Shown: piece after piece, positions 18,810-30,000 of the stretch | How positions within the stretch are numbered: position 1 is the first letter of the stretch | How the letters are laid out: each line of letters starts with the position of its first letter | Assembly (NCBI GenBank): GCA_002887195.1 | Contig: PJAB01000008.1 | Span: 1-64,000, forward strand | DNA: 64,000 nucleotides | Source: Chrysochromulina parva | Lineage: Eukaryota > Haptophyta > Prymnesiales > Chrysochromulinaceae | Direction: 5' to 3' | Translations under genes and position numbers: made by a program | The notes under the pieces: generated by a model | Database searches by the model: none | What the model was told of the DNA's origin: nothing | What the model saw: the letters and a program-made list of their open reading frames with translations, nothing else

Positions 18810-21773
18810 CTACCCGACGCCTCTCCGCTTGCGCTCGCGATCGAGCAGCGCCGCGTTGCGCACCCTCAGCCGCTCGATCTGCTGGTACGCTTCTTCGAGG
18901 TCCTCCTCGAGCTCGGCCGCGCGCCGCTGCGCGGGCAGCAGCGCCTCCAGGGCAGTGGTGCGCTCGCGCGCGAGGCGCACCACTGCGGGGCCGGGCGGCT
19001 CCTGACCTTCGAGCACCGACTGCAGGTCCGCCAGCTCCTGCGCCATCAGGTCCGCCGTCTCGGCGCGCCGGGCCTCGCGGCGCTCGGCCGCCTGCGCGGC
19101 GCGCTCGAGCTCCTCGCGCTGCTCCTCGAGCTCGAGCGAGGCGCGCTCGAGCGCCTCGAGACGCACCGCGATCTCGTCCTCAATCTCCCCGGCCCTCGGC
19201 GTGCCAATGAGCGTCGTCGTGAGCGCGCTACCCGTCGGCGGGCCATGGGGCGTCGTCGCGGGCGCGGCGGCGCTCGGCCGTGGCGCCGTGCGGAGCATGG
19301 TGTTGGTCGTCGTCGTCGTCGTCGGGGCCAGCCACGCCATCGGCGGCAGGCGAAGCTGAGCGAGGGCGCCCTCGACGTTACGCCCGTGCGCGGTGAGCGC
19401 GCGGCTGAGCTCGCCCGTCGAGAGTGCACGCCCGTACGACGTGGCGTAAGAGCGCAGGGTATCCACCTGATCATCCAAGCTCAGCGCCGCCCACGCCGCC
19501 GCCGAGATCGCCGAGATCGGCGCCATTGAAGGGGCGGTGGCTGACGGGGCGGTGGCTGACGGGGTGGCGAGGGAGGCCTCGCTCACGACGACGCCCTCGC
19601 CCTCGCCTTCGCCTTCGCCCTCGCCTTCGCCTTCGCTCTCGCCCTCGCCCTCGCCCTCGCCGCCGTCGGGGGCGTCATCCATTGTGCCGTTCATGGTGTC
19701 GGCTGGTCGCGTGAACGGCGTGTCCGGAATGCGTACGCGCGCCGCCTCGGCCGTCGCAACTACGAGGCGCTCGCGAAGAGCGGCCGTCTCCACAGCCGCC
19801 GCGGCCAGCTGCTCCGTCGCCGCCGCCTTGGCCTCTGTGGCCTCACGCAGCTCCGCCTCGAGCGCCGCCACGCGCTGCTGGAGCTCATCGGCGCCGTATT
19901 GAGCACCCATGGGCTTGGCACCGCCATCCGCCTTGAGCATGTCGATCGCCGCTGCGTCGTCCTCGTCGGCGGCTGCGTCGTCCTCGTCGGCGGCTGCGTC
20001 GGCCTCGTCGGCGGCTGCGTCGGCCTCGTCCTCATCGCGCTCGTCCTCGTCGCGTGCGCCGCCGCGGCTCGATGCGGCCTGGAGAGCCGCGCGGAGGCCT
20101 TCCAGCTCGGCGTGAGTGGCGAGGGCGGTCTCGTCGGCACTCGCACGCACCAGCCGGAGCTGTCGCTCCAGATCACTCACTGTGCCCTCGAGCAGCTCCA
20201 CCCGTTCTGAAGCCTCTCGGAGGGCCTCCGACAGCGCGGCCGCCCGCGCCGCATTCTCGGCTTGCTCGGGGAACAGATCCTCGGGCTGGCGCGACACGCC
20301 CACCTCCTCCCACGACGAGTTGGCAGGAGAGAGGACTGCTAGCGAGGGCTCCCGCCCGGAGGGCGTCGCCGCTGCCATCGCCGACATTGCCGCCGCTGCC
20401 GCCGCCGCCGCCGAGTTCGCATCGTCTGAACGGCGGCGCTCGGCGGCCGCGGCGGCCGCCGCCTCGGCCTTGGCCGCACTCGTCGCGGCCGCCGCTGCCG
20501 CTCGCTGCTGCTCGAGCGCACGAGCGGCCGCTTCGGTGGCGGCACGCTCGGCGATCGCGGCGCGCGCCTCCGCCTCCGCCGCCTTAGCCTCCGCACTCGC
20601 AACACGCGCCTCGGCCGTCGCCACGCGCGCCTCGGCGCTGCTGGTCGCCCGCGCCTCCGCCGTCTCCGCCCTGTCCTCGGCGTCGGCCGCCCGCGTCTCC
20701 GCCAAATCGGCCGCGGCCGCCCGCGCCGCGAGAGCGAGCGCGCGCGCCTCGGCCTCCTCCAGCCGCGCCTCGGCCTGGCGAAGCCGCCGCATCGCCTCTG
20801 CAGCCTGCTCCCGGGCGGCACCCTCTGACTGCTCAAGTAGCCGCGTCGCCAGCGCGACGCCCAGCGCGACGCGCTCCTCAAACGCCGCGGCGCTCTCCGC
20901 GGCGCTCGCTTGTGCGTCGGCCGCGTGCTCACTGGCTGCCGCCTCGGGCGCGGCCGCCGCAAGCCGCGCCTCTGCCTGCTCCAGCCGCTTTGTGGCCTCA
21001 GCCGCCTCTTCCTTGGCCGCCGCCTCGGCCGCCGCCGCCGCCGCCGCCGCCTCGGCCGCCGCCGCTTGCTCCTTGGCAGCTGCGGCTCGCACCTGGCGCA
21101 CCTCGCGCTCGGCAGCCGCAACGGCGGCCGTCGCGCCCGCGGTGGCCGCGCGCACCTCGCGCTCCGCCTTCGCGCGCAGCTCGCCCGTAAGCTGCGCGAG
21201 CACCGCATCCGCCGCGCTCAGCTCCTGCTCGCGCTCCTCGAGCTCGGTCCCAAGCAGCAGCAGCTCGGTGGTCATGCGCCGCTCGTCGTGCGACGGCGTG
21301 CCCATCGAGGACGTGCGCCGCTCCGACGGTGACGACGCGTCGCTGCTGCTCCTGCCATGGCCCGGAGTCTGCTGCTGCTGCTGCTGCTGCTGCCACCGCT
21401 CGTGCTGCGCCAATGCGTCGAGCGACTCGCGGTGCTGCCGCCGTGCTGCCTCGGCTTCCGTCTGTGCGCGCTCGAGCAGCATGTCAGCGTGCTGCCGCGC
21501 CGCGCGCTCTTTGGCGAGTAGTGTGCGCATGTGGGTCAGCTCGGCGTCCACTGTGGCAGATGCATCTTGGCGCTGGCTCCGTGCGAGCGCCGCCTCGACG
21601 CGCTGTTCCGCGGCCGCCGCCTCTGCGGCCGCGACTTCGGCGGCTCGCTCGTGGTGGCGGCTGCTGGCCGCATAGGTCGCGTGACCACCGCCGCCCCAGT
21701 CGAGCCGCTGCAGATGCGCGATCGCGCCTTCCACGGCGCTAAGCATTGCGGGATTCGAGGCGCGAAGGTGCAA
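18810..21773 (-). CDS. Long alanine-rich coiled-coil protein
   Basis: 987 residues from ATG 21773 (second Met at residue 10). Most of the protein is Ala/Glu/Arg-rich heptad sequence (about 40-480 and 520-690, and again 860-980) predicted to form long coiled coil. Two low-complexity insertions are encoded by DNA repeats: an Asp/Ala run (DEADAAADEADAAADEDDA; ~18-21-bp repeats near 19970-20030) and a Gly/Glu run from hexanucleotide repeats near 19601-19665. Between coiled coils lies a small predicted globular helix bundle (about 775-830, LDDQVDTLRSYATSYGRALS). No family is recognised; a cytoskeletal or basal-body scaffold is a reasonable guess only. It starts 195 bp from the divergent gene at 21968. 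Confidence 0.75.
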   Translation of the reverse strand: MHLRASNPAMLSAVEGAIAHLQRLDWGGGGHATYAASSRHHERAAEVAAAEAAAAEQRVEAALARSQRQDASATVDAELTHMRTLLAKERAARQHADMLLERAQTEAEAARRQHRESLDALAQHERWQQQQQQQQTPGHGRSSSDASSPSERRTSSMGTPSHDERRMTTELLLLGTELEEREQELSAADAVLAQLTGELRAKAEREVRAATAGATAAVAAAEREVRQVRAAAAKEQAAAAEAAAAAAAAEAAAKEEAAEATKRLEQAEARLAAAAPEAAASEHAADAQASAAESAAAFEERVALGVALATRLLEQSEGAAREQAAEAMRRLRQAEARLEEAEARALALAARAAAADLAETRAADAEDRAETAEARATSSAEARVATAEARVASAEAKAAEAEARAAIAERAATEAAARALEQQRAAAAAATSAAKAEAAAAAAAERRRSDDANSAAAAAAAAMSAMAAATPSGREPSLAVLSPANSSWEEVGVSRQPEDLFPEQAENAARAAALSEALREASERVELLEGTVSDLERQLRLVRASADETALATHAELEGLRAALQAASSRGGARDEDERDEDEADAAADEADAAADEDDAAADEDDAAAIDMLKADGGAKPMGAQYGADELQQRVAALEAELREATEAKAAATEQLAAAAVETAALRERLVVATAEAARVRIPDTPFTRPADTMNGTMDDAPDGGEGEGEGESEGEGEGEGEGEGEGVVVSEASLATPSATAPSATAPSMAPISAISAAAWAALSLDDQVDTLRSYATSYGRALSTGELSRALTAHGRNVEGALAQLRLPPMAWLAPTTTTTTNTMLRTAPRPSAAAPATTPHGPPTGSALTTTLIGTPRAGEIEDEIAVRLEALERASLELEEQREELERAAQAAERREARRAETADLMAQELADLQSVLEGQEPPGPAVVRLARERTTALEALLPAQRRAAELEEDLEEAYQQIERLRVRNAALLDRERKRRGVG

Positions 21774-21967
21774 ATATGAAATATAACCTGCTGCGATTCT
21801 GAGTTTGATTGCTACGCAAGAATACCGATCAGTTTTCGATCCTCTTCAGGCTAAACCCCTTCATTCCGAAAAAGGAAAGCCGGTTGGAGCGCTCGAACAG
21901 AAGGGAGCACTCAGGCCATCTTCGAGCCGACTCTTGCGCTCGCCGAGCTGTCCGAGAGCGTGCCACG

Positions 21968-23214
21968 ATGCCCGGTGGCAGCACGAATTGGAGGGTGCAA
22001 TCGGCCGAGGTTAAATTCGAGTACGGCACCCGCACGGCGCTCTCGAGCGGAGGCGACCCGCTGAAGAGCCGCTCCAATCCAATCGTGGCAGCTTCCAAGA
22101 CGCTGCGGACGCTGACGCCCACCGAGATCTACCAATTCACCCATCCACCCAAGCCGCCGCACGTGCCCTGGAAAACTGGGATTCACCCAAGGCACCCGGA
22201 CTTCATCGTGCGCGGCAACGAGCCATCGCCGCCGGTCCTTCCGGTGAAGATCGTGCCGGCGGATCTTGAAGATCCGCATCGCAAGATGCTGCGGGAGCGC
22301 CGAGCGCGCCGAGAGCAAGAGCTGCTGGCCGCCGGCGAGCTGCGCGCCGAGGTGGACTCGCTTCAGAAGGTTCTGCAGACGTACGAGTCGTTGCCGGCGC
22401 CTGCAGCTACTCGTGCCCCGGCGGCGCATGAGGAGCCGAGCCCGCGACGGCCGACGCTGTCGAGCCGCCAGTGGGCGCGACCCGTCGGTCTGGCCGCACC
22501 CACGGGGCTGCGCTCGCCGCGCCACGCCTTTTCCGCGCGCGAGCGTAACCCCCGAGTCGGCTCGGCGTGCCTGAGCACCCTACCCTCGCGCTTCGCGGAC
22601 GGTCCGCCGGTGCACAGCATGGCGGCGGCCACGGCGGCGGGTCTGCCGCTGCCGCTGCAGGGCGATCCCGCCACCCTCGCCGCGCTCGCGGCCTCGGCGG
22701 CCTCCGCGGGCGTCGTGCCACCCTTTGTGAACGCGCCCTTCGTAACGCTCGGAATGGACGGCCGGCCCCTCGACTTCACTTCACCGGCCGTGCGCTTCGC
22801 CGTCGCTCTGGCCGAGGGCCTCGACACTGCCGACTTGAGGCGCACGGGCGCTCCCTCGGTCGACGGCTGCCACGTGTCCCTCGCGACGCTGCGCGCGATG
22901 GTGCCCCTACTCGGGCCGTTAGGGCCGGTGCTCAAGACGGTGCACGACACGCTCGAGCTCTGCATGCTTTCTCAGCAGCCCTCTGCTGTTGGACTCGTGG
23001 CTACCTTCGAGGCGGCCGCTGCCGCCAATGCGGCCGCCGCGGAGCCCAACTGGCCAACAGCCACTGCCCTCACCGATGGTCAGTGGCCCGCGAACGCGAG
23101 CTGTGCCGCCGCCGCTGCCACGTGTCTCTCGGATACCTCGGCTGTACCGCCGCCATCGGCAGGCTGGGGCTCAAACACGTTCCAGAGTGCCACCCCGCAG
23201 ACTGCCAGCAGCAT

Positions 23215-23262
<48 letters not shown>

Positions 23263-23776
23263 GGGCTCGGCGTTGCCACCGCCATCTGGCCGCGGCGGCG
23301 GCGGTATTGGCCGGCGGGGTCGCAGCGCGTCCATCGCCAGTGAGGGAGGCCTCGGTAGAGACGCCGCGTCTCGGCCAGACTCGGCCTCTCTGGCCAAGAC
23401 CCCCTACTTTCTACTGGTGCGCGAGCTCGACGAGGAGCAGTCGGCGCTGCGGCAGGAGCGCGACCGCGCGCTCGACGAGATTGCGCGAGGTTCCGAGGAC
23501 TTGACGAACCTCGACGAGCAGCTGGACACAGTGAGGGAGCAGTTGCATTCAAAGTCGAAGACGATCGACAAGCTCGTGCGCGAGATGAACGCGCTCGAGA
23601 TCGAGCTCAAGGGCATGCGCGAGACCGCTCGGATGGCAGAGCACAAGTACGAGGTGCTGCAGTGTGAGGCGGTCGCATTGCAGCGTGCCTCCGTCTCGAC
23701 GACGCAGAGGCTCGAGGAGGAGATCCAGCAGCTCAAGTTGAGGATCGCGGAGATGTTGACACCGTCTGATGAATGA
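21968..23776 (+). CDS. Coiled-coil protein of unknown function
   Basis: 602 residues from ATG 21968; the frame is open back to 21809, but the upstream 53 residues are basic and low quality, and 21968 gives a clean start (MPGGSTNWRVQSAEVKFEYG). The N-terminal ~120 residues look like a structured, conserved region (KTLRTLTPTEIYQFTHPPKP...VPWKTGIHPRHPDF). The middle is Ala/Ser/Pro-rich, including a run of about 15 Ala encoded by a pure GCC repeat at about 23219-23262. The C-terminal ~130 residues are a regular coiled coil (ELDEEQSALRQERDRALDEI onward). No family recognised. Its position opposite another coiled-coil gene and next to a WW/IQ giant suggests a cytoskeletal setting, but this is weak. 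Confidence 0.75.
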
Positions 23777-23902
23777 ATGTGCTACTTGTATACGAGTTCC
23801 GAGTTCCTCCCCCGCACAAATACTTTTGCGAGTTGGCTCGCATGATCATTTTTCATTTTCCGGCTTCTCGCTTCAACGATCCGTCTTGCATCTTCGAGCG
23901 GA

Positions 23903-23962
23903 GCCGTCCTTTGAGACGGTGTGGTGAGCACGGGGGGGACCGCGACGAAACTGACAGACTTT
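23903..23962. repeat. Direct repeat upstream of the giant gene (copy A)
   Basis: About 60 bp with a small hairpin (CCGTC...GACGG) followed by GGTGTGGTGAGCAC and GGACCGCGACGAAACTGAC. A close copy lies at 32618-32685, just past the stop of the intervening 8.5-kb gene, in the same orientation. It overlaps an open frame upstream of 24056 that lacks an ATG, so I treat it as non-coding leader. Confidence 0.8.
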
Positions 23963-24055
23963 CAGGCTGACTGTCTTCGGCGAACACCAGTTCACTCCCA
24001 GCCCCTTTTCAGCCTTTCTGTTCACGCAGTCGTTTTGCTGTGTCAACGTCCTGTC

Positions 24056-27049
24056 ATGAGCGACGCTTCCGGCTCCCCGATGTCGTTGGCGAATGCTGTC
24101 GCCAACAAACGCCGCTATGGCGAAGTGTCCTCGCTCAAGCAGGCAGCGCGGGAGCGCACCGACGTATTGCTGCAAAATCGACTCATCAATGAGCAGATCA
24201 TTGAAGAGCGCGCCCGGCAGAAGGCTGAAAAGGCCGATGAAGCCCGCCGCTTGGCCATCGACAAAATCCGAGCGGAGTATGAGAACGCGAACGAACACGA
24301 CGACGGCTACATTGGGCGGTACCGTGAGCACCTAAGCGCCGGCCCGCAGCCCAAGTGGCGGCCAGGCTCGGCACAGCACGCGTGGTCTCCGCGCCGCCGA
24401 GCCCCAGAACTACAGCAGCAGTGGCCGACGCAGCAGCCGCAGCGGCCGCAGCAGCCGCAGCAGCCACAGCAGCCGCAGCAGCCGCAGCAGCCGCAGCCAC
24501 CATCACTGTGGGCGCTGCGGACACACACAGCGCGAGAGTACAGGCCGCCACCAGTCCCTCCCAGCCGGCCGACTACGAAAACCCAACCCTTTGAGGCGGG
24601 CATCAATCCGCTCTTTGCCTTCCTGCGCAGCGACTACCGCGCGGCCAAGCAGCCTCCGCGTCAACGCCGGCGCCAGGAGCTGCAGCCACAGCCGCACCAG
24701 CAGCAGCACCAGCACCAGCAGCACCAGCACCAGCACCAGCACCAGCACCAGCACCAGCACCAGCACCAGCACCAGCGGCGGCTCAGGGCAGCGTATGTGC
24801 CGGTGGACGACGGCGACGACGCGGCCGCGCAGCTGCGCCGCGCCATGAAAGCCTCAAGGCAGTCCGAATCGCCACGCTCTCAAGTGTTGATGATGAACCC
24901 GTACATCACAGGGGCCCCGTCACACAAGCCCGTCGCCTCCGGCCTGCTCATCCCGCCCACGAAACTCATCGACGAGATCCGATCCGAGATCCGATCTGCA
25001 GACTCAGATCTGATGAAGGGAGTGTCCGCGAACATCGGCCATCCCGATCGGCCACGGAGCGCGGCGCCGCCCTCCTCGCACTCCGCGGCCGCGGCGCCCC
25101 ACTCCGCGCGTCCTTCGAGCGCGTCGCCCGCCGTGGGCCAGCGCGCGGCGGGCGCCTCGGTACCGCCCTCACGCCCGCTCTCGGCGCGACCTTCCTCGGG
25201 GGCGCGCTCCTCGGCTTCGATTGGCAGCGGCGGGAGCGGGCCAGCGGCGGCACCGAGCGGGCAAGCGGCGGCGCCGAGCGGGCTGGCGCTGTCGGTGGCC
25301 GTCGCGAGTGGACGACCGCTGAGCGAGGCGCTTCTCGCGGCCATCGCGCAACGGGAGAGCTGCCTGGGGGCGATCACGGCGCTTCTCATCCAGACGGCGC
25401 GCGTGCGTGGGCAGGCGATCCGCATGTCCGGGCGCGTGTGTGCTGTCTTCCAGTGGAGGCTAGCACACAGCCTCGTGGCACTCCGGCACGCGACGCTGCA
25501 GGTGGTCGAGGCTGGAGAGGCTTGGCGAGGCTCGAGTGGGGCGAGCGGCATGCGACTCGTGCGGCTCGGCACGGCGCTCCGTTCCGTGCCAGAGCCGATC
25601 GTCCACGAAGGCGTCAACTACCTGCTCAAGATCCTGAGTGACCTGATCAATCTGCCTCTGCCTGGCGGGTCCGACCCGTTCCTAATGCGTTGGTTTGGCG
25701 AGGATGCCAAGTGGTGGCATCCCAACGGCGGAGAGCACAGCCTAAACCTATTGCCTCGATTCCGCACGCTCTACGAGCCGCCGCCCCCTTTTCCCACAGA
25801 GCGGCTCCGGCCGTCGTGCTACGCCGTCGAGAGCGCCGTCGCGCGCGCCGCGGCCGAGCGCTCGTACGCGGCGTACTTTGCGCAGGCGGACATCTTCGAG
25901 GATGGCGGCGACGAGGACGAGGGCATCTATCTGCCACATGGCTACGACGGCAGCTTCGACGACGGCGGAGCTGCTCTGCAGGAGCCGCCTGACGACCCTC
26001 TCTGGCTCGAGAGGCTCACGCGAGCGGAGCGCGTGCTCAGGCAAGAGGCGGAGGTGTACGAGTTCGCGCCCTCGGACGCGATGGCGCCGTCCAAGCATTT
26101 GATCGAGATCTCGCAGGAGATGGAGATGCTCATGTACGGCCAGCTCGGCTTTTATCACCGCACACTCGAGCGTATCGCCGGGTCGGCCCACGAGGAGGCG
26201 CAGCAGAGGGCGGCCGCACGGCTGCTGCAATCCTATGCGCGGCGCAACCAGGCGATTGCGGTGCGACACGCGCGCCGGCTCGAGCGGCTGCTCGAACAGC
26301 AGACCGCCGAGACGATCGGGGCAGCCATCCAGATCCAGGCGCACCTGCGAGGGCGCTCCGACCGGCGCGCCGCCGCCATCGCACGCCACACGCGCAAGAG
26401 CGCGCTGCGTCAGAGCGCACTCGACGTGAACCTACTCAAGGAGGAGACGAGTATAGAGCAACAGGGGCGTCTCTCGACGAGCCCCTCGACGGATGCCCAG
26501 GTGGCGGCGGGCGTGCGCACCGACCGCGCGCACGCGCATGCCCAACGGGCGCTCGAGCTCGCCGCTTCGACGATCCAACGGAGCGCGACCGCCTTCCGCC
26601 TACGCTTAAAGGAGAAGGCCGCGCGTCAGAAGGAGTTTGACGAGCTCGTCGAGCTCCTGGCCAGGCTGCCCGCAGGCGCGGAGGGCGCTCAGACTCGCAT
26701 CAGCCGGGCCTACCGACGCCATAAGGATGCGACCCAAGCCCTCTCTGGCCAGCTGAAGCTGACTCAGCGCTCAAAGCGCTCGCGTCATCCGCTTGCCGAC
26801 AGGACACTCTACGCGCCACACGGCCTCGCGTCGCTCCAGATGCTTCTCGATGCTTCCACGGCAGAGCTCGCGGAGGCTAGTGCAGCGCGTGAGCGCCTAC
26901 CGTCCGCCGCCGCTGCGAAAGCACGCGTCACTCACGTCACCTCCGCTGTGCGACGGCTACGTGGCGCGCTCGCCTTCGCAGCAGATCTGCTCGAGCGCCC
27001 AGCGATGGCGCCATGGCCGGCGGCAGAGCCTTGGAACAAGATCGGCGGC

Positions 27050-27091
<42 letters not shown>

Positions 27092-30000
27092 TCCTCCTCG
27101 CGCCCGCCCTCGGCGCGCGGCCCCGGCGGCGCGCTGCCCCCGGCGGCGGTGGCCGCCGATCTTGCGAAACGCATGGCGCAGTTCTATGCGATCGAGCATC
27201 AAGCAGTCGAGCAGGCAGCCCAGGCAGACTACGCCATCATGCGGGTCGCTGCCAGCCTCGTCGAGGGACACCTTGCCTCAGACGGACCTTTCGCCGCCGC
27301 CAACTCGGTTGCGGCCACCGCGAATGTGGTCCTCATCTCGGGCGCCGCGGTGAGCAGCAGGGACAACGTCACGGTCGCTGCTGGGCTCAGCTCTGACTTG
27401 GTCTCCTCGCCTCTCCGCAAGCGCTCCTCGGTGATCAAGGCGGCCCTCCTCAAGACAGCCGCGGAGACAGCCGAGGACGAGCACCAGACGCTCAAGGCGG
27501 CGCGCGCGGCACAGGGCTTCGTGGACGGCAGTCCATCCGGATCCCTCGCAGGGCGCGTGCACCGGTGCGAGGGTGCGCTCGATGCGGTAGCCGAGCTCGA
27601 GGCGGCGACGTGCCCGTGGATGGAGCTGGCTGGCGTGGGCTCGATGGTGCACGCGGCGCAGGCGCGCGCCCTCCATGCCATGGGAGAGGCACGCGCGGCC
27701 ACCGACCTTCGCGAGCTCGGCGCCGAAAAGATGGATGACATCAACGGGCGCCTCGATGCGGGCACGCGCCTCTTCGTGTTGCTTCGTGGTATGGATCCCA
27801 CCGCCGCGCCGCGCTCGATGCTCCGAGCCGCGCATGCGGATCTGGTACGCCAGCAGCGTGACGCCGATGCTGAGGCGCATGCGGCGGCATCGGAGCTACG
27901 ATCAGTGGAGCTCTGCCATGCCAAGCTGCACTATTGCCTCGGGCGCGTCTCCGTGTTGCGCACGTTTGCGCGGCACGCCCTCATCGCCCACCGCGACATG
28001 CTGCGCGACAGGCGCATCGGGCTGCTTCGCGACGTGATCGCCACACGCCGCGCGGCCGCGCAATTCAAGGTGCTTCGGACGGCGCGCGTGGCGGTGGCCG
28101 CAGCGGTGGCGCACGGCGAGAGGCTGCTCGTGCTGAGCGAGGAGAAGCACCGGCAGCTCACGAGCGCCAAGATAGGCCTGACGCTCGTCGGGGTGACCAG
28201 CACTGCGCCGCTCCTGCCCTCGCACCTGAGCCAAATCGGGCTCAAGATGCTCTTCAACGAGCTCTGTGTCGCCGTGGGGCTCGCACCGGCCGAAGCCGAG
28301 AGGCTCCACGTCACCTCGATCCGCACGAGCGAGCTGCCTCCCTCTGCTGCCTACTTGGCCTTCGAGGCGTCGGCCGTTTCGGCGCTCGATCTCCAGTTTG
28401 AGGTGCATCCGTCGCCATTCGCCGACGGTCTTCCGCCGGTCGAGCTGATCGACATCTTCGAGGAGCAACTCAGCGCCTACGTGAAAGCTGTCGAGGCCGA
28501 TGGCGCCTTCGCTCCGAGTGTCCGTGCGTCGACGCACTCGTACTCGAACGAGAGCGCACCTCAGACCCCGAGCAGCAGCCTGAGTGCATCTCGCCCCGGG
28601 AGCGCGGCGCACTCGCGCCCGAGCAGTGCGAAGCTCGGGGCGCCGGTGCTGCCCAAAGAGTCGGGGCGGTTCATGCCCATCAGTGAGGGCGCTCCCCTAG
28701 CATCGACCGCGCTGGGCGGGCGGCGCTCGACACGGCGCGCGACCGCGGCGTATGAGGGCTGGTTAGGCGAGAGCCGCACCCGTATCGGGCTGGATCGGCT
28801 GCTCATCGCCGGCGTCCAGGTGCAACGGCCCGAGCCGGGGCCCGAGCCGCTCCGACGTGCCGATCACGACAAGGGCGACAAGGGCGGCCTCGACGAGCTG
28901 CCGCTCGCGTTGCCGCTCTACCGCGCCTTGGACGCGGCCAGCGCGGCGCGCGAGCACCTGACCAACTTGTGCGCGGCGAAGCCGATGCACAAGGCGATGA
29001 GATACGAGCTGCACCGGCTGTCCGCTACCTTTGAGCTGCCGGCGGCGGTCCTCGGCTGCCTTCGCCAGGCGTGTGAGCCTGAAGGCATCCTCTCGATGGC
29101 TTCGGCGGGCACGGGAGCAGTCGACGTGGCGCTCGCCGAGACCGCGGCTCGTGTGCGCACGACGGAGCGCGCGCTCAAGAACGCTGCGCCCGCCCTCAAG
29201 GAGAGTCGGCAGTTGGCCAAAGCGACCCTCGCCGAGGCGCTTGGGACGGCGGCCTTCCTGCGCCGTCTCCAGGTGCGTTCATGCTGGCCCGCGGCGACAT
29301 TGCTCGGCGTGCGCATCGACTTGAAGTGGAACTTTGCGACACTCGATTCGATGGCCGACCCGGCGGCTAGTGGCCGCGGTGGCAGTGCTGGGGCGAGCGT
29401 GGCGGCCCTGTCGGCAGAGCGGATGGGGTTGCATGCTGACGGCGGTATCATCGTGCCTGCGATCCGTAACGGCTGGGAGAGTATCGGCTACTCCGTGGCG
29501 GGACGTTCCTCCTCGGGCAGCGATGTCTTCTGGCAGCCGACTGCCGGCACGGCAGCCGACAAGACGCGCCCCGTCGAGGGCGAGGGTGAGCCCCCGCCGT
29601 CCGCTGCGACCTCGTCGCGCCCGTCGTCGTCCTCGTCACACCGATCGACGTCGTCGCGCCCAGGCTCATCATCCCATCGCACCTCGCTCAGCGATGCACT
29701 TCTGAAGCAGCAAGTGAGCATCCAGATGCATGCAAAGCACCTAGCCGACGAGGAGAAGCATCACGCCTTGGTGGAGATGGCGCTCGCCAAGGCGGGGGCG
29801 GGCACCTCGCCCACGCCTTCGCCCCTCAAGACTGATGCTCACCACGACGCATGGTGGCAGCAAGGGCACGTGTGCTACTACTGCGCACAGCGCTTCTCTC
29901 CAAAGCGAATCCAATCGGCTGTGCTCAGCATCAAGGGCGACCTCGAGCGACCGCCGCCCTCGCTGCACCATCGGTACATTGACTGCGCCCAGCGCAAGCG

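Noticed and set aside
20116..21675. 519-residue Ala/Ser-rich plus-strand frame
   Set aside because: Antisense of the Ala-rich coiled-coil gene; GCC/GGC codons give open frames on both strands.
23921..24055. 45-residue N-terminal extension of the giant protein
   Set aside because: Starts at GTG, lies within a non-coding direct repeat, and a good ATG occurs at 24056.
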